64,000 nt of DNA from Rodentibacter haemolyticus (GTDB taxonomy: Bacteria; Pseudomonadota; Gammaproteobacteria; Enterobacterales; Pasteurellaceae): positions 1,984,001-2,048,000 of the forward strand of contig NZ_CP063056.1 in NCBI RefSeq assembly GCF_015356115.1, in the 5' to 3' direction. A program made the position numbers and the translations under genes. Below, piece by piece: positions 59,792-64,000 of the stretch. The notes beneath the pieces were generated by a model. That model worked only from the letters and a program-made list of their open reading frames with translations. It searched no databases and was not told the DNA's origin. The stretch's first letter is position 1. Every line of letters starts with the position of its first letter.

Positions 59792-61441
59792 ATGAAAAAA
59801 TTATTTACTGTTTTACCTTTGGTTCTTGCAACTTCCAGTGTAATGGCATACGAGAAAGACAAAACCTATCGTTTTACACTTCTTCATACTAATGATACTC
59901 ACGGACATTTTTGGCCGAATAATAAAGGTGAATATGGCTTCCCTGCACAAAAAACAATCATCAATAGAGTAAAAGCGGAAGTTGAAAAAAACGGCGGGTC
60001 AGTGCTTTTATTAAACGCAGGAGACTTTAATACCGGCGTACCTGAATCTGATATGCAAAATGCCGAACCGGATATTAAAGCAATGAATGCAATGGGTTAT
60101 GAAGCAACGGTATTAGGGAATCACGAATTTGATAATCCCCTGCAAATGCTTGCGATGCAAGAATCTTGGGCAAAATTCCCATTTTTATCCGCCAATGTGA
60201 TTAACAAGAAAACGAATCAACCGCTTGTTAAACCTTATACTATTTTTGATAAGCAAGGTTTAAAAATAGCGGTCGTAGGATTAACGACTGAAGATACGGC
60301 AAAGCTGGGTAATCCTGAATATAGTGGTAATGTTATTTTTAAAGATCCAACGGAATCGGCAAAAGAAACGTTAAAATTATTAAATGAAAATGAGAAGCCT
60401 GATATCAAAATTGCCTTAACGCATATGGGCTATTATTACGATGCTCAATACGGCTCTAATGCACCGGGAGATGTTTCCCTTGCCCGTAATTTAAGTAAAG
60501 GCGCATTTGATATGATTGTTGGCGGCCATAGTCATGATGCGGTTTGTGTAGATGAAAAAGGCGTTTGGATAAAAGATTACAAACCTACTCAATCTTGTAA
60601 ACCGGATTTCCAAAATGGCACTTGGATTATGCAAGCCTATGAGTGGGGGAAATATGTAGGGCGTGCAGACTTTGAATTTAAAAATGGTGAATTAAAACTC
60701 GTTAAGTATGAACTTATTCCGGTTAATTTGAAGAAAAAAATCACTAAAGAAGATGGCAAAACGGAATATGTGCTTTATTCTGAAGAAATTCCACAAGATC
60801 CCGAAATTGAAAAACTCTTAAAGGATTATCAAAATAAAGGGAATGAATTACTCGGTCGTGAATTGGGTGAATTAATAGGCAAACTTGAAGGAGATCGTAC
60901 GGTTATTCGTTTCAAACAAACGAATCTTGGTCATTTGATTGCTGAAGCACAACGCGAGCGTGCAGGTGCTGATGTGGGAATTATGAATTCAGGCGGTATC
61001 CGTGATTCAATTCAAGCGGGCAAAGTTACCTACCGTGATGTTTTGAAAGTTCACCCGTTTGGTAATATTGTAACCTATGTGGATCTGACCGGAAAAGAAT
61101 TGCTTGATTACTTAAATGTAGTGGCATTGAAGGAAGTGGATTCAGGTGCTTATGCCCAATATTCCGGTATCTCTATGGTCGTAAATCAACAAGCGAAAAA
61201 GGTTGAAAATGTTAAGGTTCAAGGCAAGCCACTGGATTTAAATAAAACCTATCGTATTTCTTTACCAAGCTATAATGCGGCGGGAGGAGACGGTTATCCT
61301 ATCGTGACCAAAAATCCGACATTCTTAAATACTGGCTTTATTGATGCCGAAGTATTAGCAAAATACATTTGGAAAAATTCACAAAAAGCCCCACTTGATG
61401 CTTCTAAATATGATCCGAAAGATGCGGTAATCTTCAAATAA
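59792..61441 (+). CDS. ushA: UshA-type 5'-nucleotidase / UDP-sugar hydrolase, periplasmic
   Basis: Hydrolyses nucleotides and UDP-sugars in the periplasm. The precursor has a signal peptide MKKLFTVLPLVLATSSVMA, then the metallophosphoesterase domain (LLHTNDTHGHFWPN, LLNAGDFNTGVPESD, LGNHEFDNPL, GGHSHDAV) and the C-terminal nucleotide-binding domain (NSGGIRDSIQAG, SYNAAGGDGYPIV). It follows E. coli UshA closely in length and sequence. An ATG four codons earlier (59780) is also possible; neither has an ideal ribosome-binding site. An uptake-signal-like GAGCGG lies just upstream. In H. influenzae pheA follows lpxC directly, as I recall, so this gene seems to be an insertion there. Confidence 0.92.
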   Translation: MKKLFTVLPLVLATSSVMAYEKDKTYRFTLLHTNDTHGHFWPNNKGEYGFPAQKTIINRVKAEVEKNGGSVLLLNAGDFNTGVPESDMQNAEPDIKAMNAMGYEATVLGNHEFDNPLQMLAMQESWAKFPFLSANVINKKTNQPLVKPYTIFDKQGLKIAVVGLTTEDTAKLGNPEYSGNVIFKDPTESAKETLKLLNENEKPDIKIALTHMGYYYDAQYGSNAPGDVSLARNLSKGAFDMIVGGHSHDAVCVDEKGVWIKDYKPTQSCKPDFQNGTWIMQAYEWGKYVGRADFEFKNGELKLVKYELIPVNLKKKITKEDGKTEYVLYSEEIPQDPEIEKLLKDYQNKGNELLGRELGELIGKLEGDRTVIRFKQTNLGHLIAEAQRERAGADVGIMNSGGIRDSIQAGKVTYRDVLKVHPFGNIVTYVDLTGKELLDYLNVVALKEVDSGAYAQYSGISMVVNQQAKKVENVKVQGKPLDLNKTYRISLPSYNAAGGDGYPIVTKNPTFLNTGFIDAEVLAKYIWKNSQKAPLDASKYDPKDAVIFK

Positions 61442-61449
61442 GGATGGAT

Positions 61450-62607
61450 ATGACCTTGGAACTGTCAGAAATTCGCCAACAAATTACACAAATTGACCGT
61501 AGTTTATTGAAATTGCTTTCCGAACGCCATCGTTTGGCTTTTGATGTCGTAAGAAGTAAAGAAGTTACTCAAAAAGCATTACGTGATACAGCTCGTGAAC
61601 AGCAACTTCTGCAAGAACTCATACAATTTGCTGAAAATGAAAATTATCAGCTTGAAGCACAGTATATCACTTCAATTTTCCAAAAGATTATTGAAGATTC
61701 CGTGTTGACTCAGCAAGTGTATTTACAAAATAAATTGAATGAAGAGCGCAGTCAAAATTTACATATTGCCTTTTTGGGTAAGCGTGGTTCTTACTCTAAT
61801 TTGGCGGCTCGTAATTATGCGGATCGTTATCAAAAACAATTTGTAGAACTGGGTTGTCAATCTTTCGAACAGGTCTTTGAAAGCGTTCAAAACGGCGAGT
61901 CCGATTTCGGTATTTTACCGTTAGAAAATACGACTTCCGGTGCAATTAACGAAGTCTATGATCTGTTACAACACACGGATTTATCATTGGTGGGGGAGTT
62001 AGCCTACCCGATTAAACATTGTGTATTAGTGAATGAACAAACGGATTTAAACCAAATTGATACCTTATATAGTCATCCACAGGTGATTCAGCAATGCAGT
62101 CGATTTATTCAAGGCTTAGCGAGGGTTCATATTGAATATTGTGAAAGTAGCTCTCATGCTATGCAGTTGGTTTCAAGTTTGAATAAACCGAATATCGCAG
62201 CATTAGGCAATGAAGATGGGGGAAAATTATATGGTTTAAATGTCTTGAAAACGGATATTGCTAACCAAGAAAATAATATTACCCGCTTTATCGTTGTGGC
62301 AAAAGAATCAAGAGAAGTTTCACCGCAAATTCATACGAAAACACTCTTGTTAATGACAACATCACAACAAGTCGGTTCTTTGGTTGATGCATTACTTGTA
62401 TTCAAAAAACATCAAATCAATATGACAAAACTTGAATCTCGCCCGATTTACGGAAAACCTTGGGAGGAAATGTTTTATCTTGAAATCGAAGCGAATATTC
62501 ATCATCCGGATACGCAAGATGCCCTGAATGAACTCAAAAATTATAGTAACTATCTCAAAATTCTAGGTTGTTACCCTAGTGAGATAGTAAAACCGGTGAA
62601 TGTTTAG
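61450..62607 (+). CDS. pheA: Bifunctional chorismate mutase / prephenate dehydratase (P-protein)
   Basis: Makes phenylpyruvate from chorismate for phenylalanine. The 385-residue product has an N-terminal AroQ chorismate mutase helix bundle (about 1-95, SEIRQQITQIDRSLLKLLSE), a prephenate dehydratase domain (FLGKRGSYSNLAARNY, ILPLENTTSGAINEVYDLL) and an ACT domain with the ESRP motif (TKLESRPIYGKPWEEMFYLE). The ATG at 61450 has AAGG at proper spacing; the ATG two codons earlier has the ribosome site overlapping. It is followed by a strong hairpin. Confidence 0.95.
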   Translation: MTLELSEIRQQITQIDRSLLKLLSERHRLAFDVVRSKEVTQKALRDTAREQQLLQELIQFAENENYQLEAQYITSIFQKIIEDSVLTQQVYLQNKLNEERSQNLHIAFLGKRGSYSNLAARNYADRYQKQFVELGCQSFEQVFESVQNGESDFGILPLENTTSGAINEVYDLLQHTDLSLVGELAYPIKHCVLVNEQTDLNQIDTLYSHPQVIQQCSRFIQGLARVHIEYCESSSHAMQLVSSLNKPNIAALGNEDGGKLYGLNVLKTDIANQENNITRFIVVAKESREVSPQIHTKTLLLMTTSQQVGSLVDALLVFKKHQINMTKLESRPIYGKPWEEMFYLEIEANIHHPDTQDALNELKNYSNYLKILGCYPSEIVKPVNV

Positions 62608-62610
62608 TTT

Positions 62611-62658
62611 AAAAGAGCGGTCAATAAAAATCATGTTTTTGATGACCGCTCTTTTTTT
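62611..62658 (+). terminator. Terminator after pheA
   Basis: AAAAGAGCGGTCA / TGACCGCTCTTTT inverted repeat, with an inner AAAAATCA / TTTTTGA extension and a following T-run. It contains the variant uptake-signal core AGAGCGGT in both directions. Confidence 0.85.
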
Positions 62659-62678
62659 AATATCACGCTGCATAATAT

Positions 62679-62695
62679 CGTCAAAATTACCGACA
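62679..62695. repeat. Direct repeat 1 at element edge
   Basis: CGTCAAAATTACCGACA, matched at 14 of 17 positions by CGTCATTTTTACCGACA 189 bp downstream. It lies between pheA and the AlpA-like gene. It may be an attachment or protein-binding repeat of the integrated element. Confidence 0.45.
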
Positions 62696-62719
62696 AAAAT
62701 TGAAATGAAGTGAAATAGA

Positions 62720-62743
62720 AAAGCCCTGATATAACAGGGCTTT
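62720..62743. terminator. Small hairpin between pheA and the prophage genes
   Basis: AAAGCCCTG / CAGGGCTTT with a 6-nt loop. On the minus strand it is followed by TCTATTTC, a weak T-rich tail, so it may terminate the AlpA-like transcription unit. Confidence 0.5.
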
Positions 62744-62867
62744 GAGCTATTTTTGAAGTGAATTGAAATATGATGAAAAGCGGTTTTTTTATTCCCATTC
62801 GATTGTTTATTGGGTATGTAATATTTTGATTTATAAGTTTTTTATTTTTTTAATAAGGTTGTTTTAC

Positions 62868-62884
62868 CGTCATTTTTACCGACA
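62868..62884. repeat. Direct repeat 2 at element edge
   Basis: CGTCATTTTTACCGACA, the partner of the repeat at 62679-62695. It lies 15 bp downstream of the AlpA-like stop codon (minus strand). Confidence 0.45.
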
Positions 62885-62899
62885 CCGGGAACAAGTGCT

Positions 62900-63079
62900 T
62901 TATGAACGCTCGGCGAGCCATTTATCTATATCTGATTTGTACCAAGCAACGCGACCCATAGAAGCTTTAATACTTTTAGGGAATTCCCCCCTTTTCATCA
63001 TACGCCAAATTGTTGTTGCACTCAAGGTTGTGATTTCTATAACTTTGGCTTTACTTAATAATATAGCTTGTTGCTCCAT
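62900..63079 (-). CDS. AlpA-family helix-turn-helix regulator (prophage)
   Basis: A 59-residue protein. It reads MEQQAILLSKAKVIEITTLS, then ATTIWRMMKRGEFPKSIKAS and GRVAWYKSDIDKWLAERS. This is the winged-helix MerR-like fold of AlpA/excisionase-type regulators: a recognition helix with T-x-W-R, then FPK and a VAW-x-SD-D-W tail. GGAGGAAAT is a strong ribosome-binding site. It is too short for most length cut-offs. It lies 10 bp after the next upstream gene on the same strand, so the two form an operon. AlpA proteins switch prophage integrase or excision genes. Confidence 0.85.
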   Translation of the reverse strand: MEQQAILLSKAKVIEITTLSATTIWRMMKRGEFPKSIKASMGRVAWYKSDIDKWLAERS

Positions 63080-63089
63080 ATTTCCTCCA

Positions 63090-63299
63090 TCACTTCAAAA
63101 TATCCGGCACCTCAACAATTTTTAATTGCCCCGGTTTTACATCTTTATATTTAAGCCAATATTGGACGATCTCTATTGCTTCGCCTTCTGTTACGGTTTG
63201 CCTCGTTTCCATAACTACACTCCATTCTCTTCTGAATTGGCTCTCAAGCACAACATATCGCTTGCCGTTTATTACTTGTAATTCTTGTTTAAATGACAT
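63090..63299 (-). CDS. Small prophage protein of unknown function
   Basis: A 69-residue protein, MSFKQELQVINGKRYVVLES then QFRREWSVVMETRQTVTEGE and EIVQYWLKYKDVKPGQLKIV. No family is recognised. It has mixed alpha/beta character and no signal or membrane segment. GGAGTAATAA precedes the ATG. It is transcribed ahead of the AlpA-like gene, with the antirepressor remnant further upstream. Confidence 0.7.
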   Translation of the reverse strand: MSFKQELQVINGKRYVVLESQFRREWSVVMETRQTVTEGEAIEIVQYWLKYKDVKPGQLKIVEVPDILK

Positions 63300-63348
63300 T
63301 TATTACTCCAATAAAAAACCTCGCTAGAGGGTGTGGTTTAGATAATAA

Positions 63349-63372
63349 AAAACCACGGCTAAGCGTGGTTTT
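63349..63372 (-). terminator. Terminator after the antirepressor remnant
   Basis: On the minus strand AAAACCACG / CGTGGTTTT with a 6-nt loop, followed by a T-run ending TTATTATC. A second weak hairpin (CCTC/GAGG) lies at about 63319-63330. Confidence 0.8.
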
Positions 63373-63380
63373 GTAGTTGT

Positions 63381-64000
63381 TTAATTTAATAAATTACTTT
63401 CTAGCATTTTTGATAATTTTGCTAAACCTTTGGCGGTAACTAAAACTTGTTCACATATTTTTTCTGTACCATCATCTTTGGTTGCGGTGTGAATTTTATG
63501 CTCTAGCAGGCCCGATTGTAGTTTATCTTGGTAGCGATCCAGTTTTTGCCACCTGCTCGTTTGTAAATCCAACGATGTGATGAAAGAAATTGAGTGAGCT
63601 TTCTCGGCGGTGATTGTAAATGCTTGGCAGTTTCTGTGAGATTTAATGCACCTTCCGATCTTGTTGCAATACGATCGAATGCGTTTACATCAATCTGCAT
63701 TTCTTCCACTTTATGTTCTAATTCCAGTGTTTTTTGTTTCTCTACAATCCACGCTTGAGCCGCTGCGATAGGATCGTCAAAGTTTGGAATAAGTGCGGTC
63801 GGTTTTTGCTGATTTTCCAATTCTTGCCAACGATCAACGACAGCGGCAGTAAACTCAGGACAATTTTGAGCGACCACAATCAAACAGTCACGCTTTTCTA
63901 AATGGTACTCTTTGTAGCGTTGTCCATTTTGAGGATGGGTGTAAGCCATTGGCTGATACCCCTTAATTACCTGCTTTGCCATCAATCTTTCAATAGAGCG
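63381..64000 (-). pseudogene. Phage antirepressor (Rha/KilAC type), frameshifted and cut by window edge
   Basis: The frame is open to the right edge (RSIERLMAKQVIKGYQPMAY), so the gene starts outside the window. It has the antirepressor pattern YKEYHLEKRDCLIVVAQNCP, EFTAAVVDRWQELE and AAQAWIVEKQK, then the KilAC start LNLTETAKHLQSPPRKLTQF. The first frame stops at 63503. The expected continuation is found in another frame: YQDKLQSGLLEHK, then GTEKICEQVLVTAKGLAKLS, ending at 63381. One missing base near 63540 (GCTACCAAG, where GCNTACCAAG would keep the frame) explains this. Either the gene is inactivated or the base is a sequencing error. Confidence 0.8.

Noticed and set aside
62763..63125. 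Plus-strand ORF of 120 residues at the right edge
   Set aside because: It is antisense to the AlpA-like gene, which has a strong ribosome-binding site and family motifs. The plus-strand frame has neither.
63503..63572. Programmed frameshift in the antirepressor
   Set aside because: I see no slippery heptamer with a downstream structure at the junction. A single-base deletion explains the two frames more simply.

Overview
The window is a chromosomal segment of a member of the Pasteurellaceae, close to Haemophilus, Aggregatibacter or Rodentibacter. The 9-bp DNA uptake signal AAGTGCGGT/ACCGCACTT recurs throughout, often as inverted pairs that form terminators. Base composition is moderately AT-rich. 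Many blocks match the Haemophilus influenzae gene order as I remember it: purC-argG; ribA/pgpB; nagK-alsT; bcr-rsuA-DUF1919-maeB; ychF-pth-rnfH-roxA-xseA; ligA/gmhA-artPIQM; and mraZ to lpxC followed by pheA. I cannot name the species.

Layout. 1-1600: end of a phosphodiester-glycosidase-like gene, a tRNA operon (Met, Leu, Gln, Gln) and an internally deleted IS3-family element. 1.6-10.1 kb: prfC, purC (PurR operator), argG (ArgR box), ribA, pgpB, nagK and alsT. 10.1-15.6 kb: an accessory-looking surface locus, with a 1415-residue trimeric autotransporter adhesin whose stalk is a 42-bp tandem array and, downstream on the same strand, a DUF2827 glycosyltransferase-like gene. 15.7-31.3 kb: transport and housekeeping genes (bcr, rsuA, maeB, a purine permease, a DASS carboxylate carrier, an amino-acid antiporter, a UDG-like gene, mmuM, ychF, pth, rnfH, roxA). 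31.3-41.1 kb: xseA, miaB, a periplasmic ATP-dependent DNA ligase, gmhA, the arginine ABC transporter artPIQM, a zinc-ribbon membrane protein and cstA with a perfect CRP site.

41.2-59.7 kb is the complete division and cell-wall (dcw) cluster: mraZ, rsmH, ftsL, ftsI, murE, murF, mraY, murD, ftsW, murG, murC, ddlB, ftsQ, ftsA, ftsZ, lpxC. It has a -35/-10 promoter followed directly by three GTGGT MraZ boxes. ushA and pheA follow. The right edge (62.7-64 kb) is the start of a prophage or integrative element, with an AlpA-like regulator, a small hypothetical gene and a frameshifted antirepressor running off the window.

Signals beyond ordinary genes: (i) at least four copies of a roughly 180-220 bp MITE-like element sharing terminal inverted repeats but carrying two different palindromic cores, one copy sitting between murG and murC; (ii) an adhesin/glycosyltransferase pair separated by a strong hairpin terminator; (iii) an IS3 right-end remnant that now forms a perfect hairpin after maeB; (iv) an in-frame N-terminal extension in MurE containing two inverted repeats; (v) ArgR, PurR, CRP and MraZ operators readable by eye. 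I found no CRISPR array, rRNA or clear restriction/defence system.
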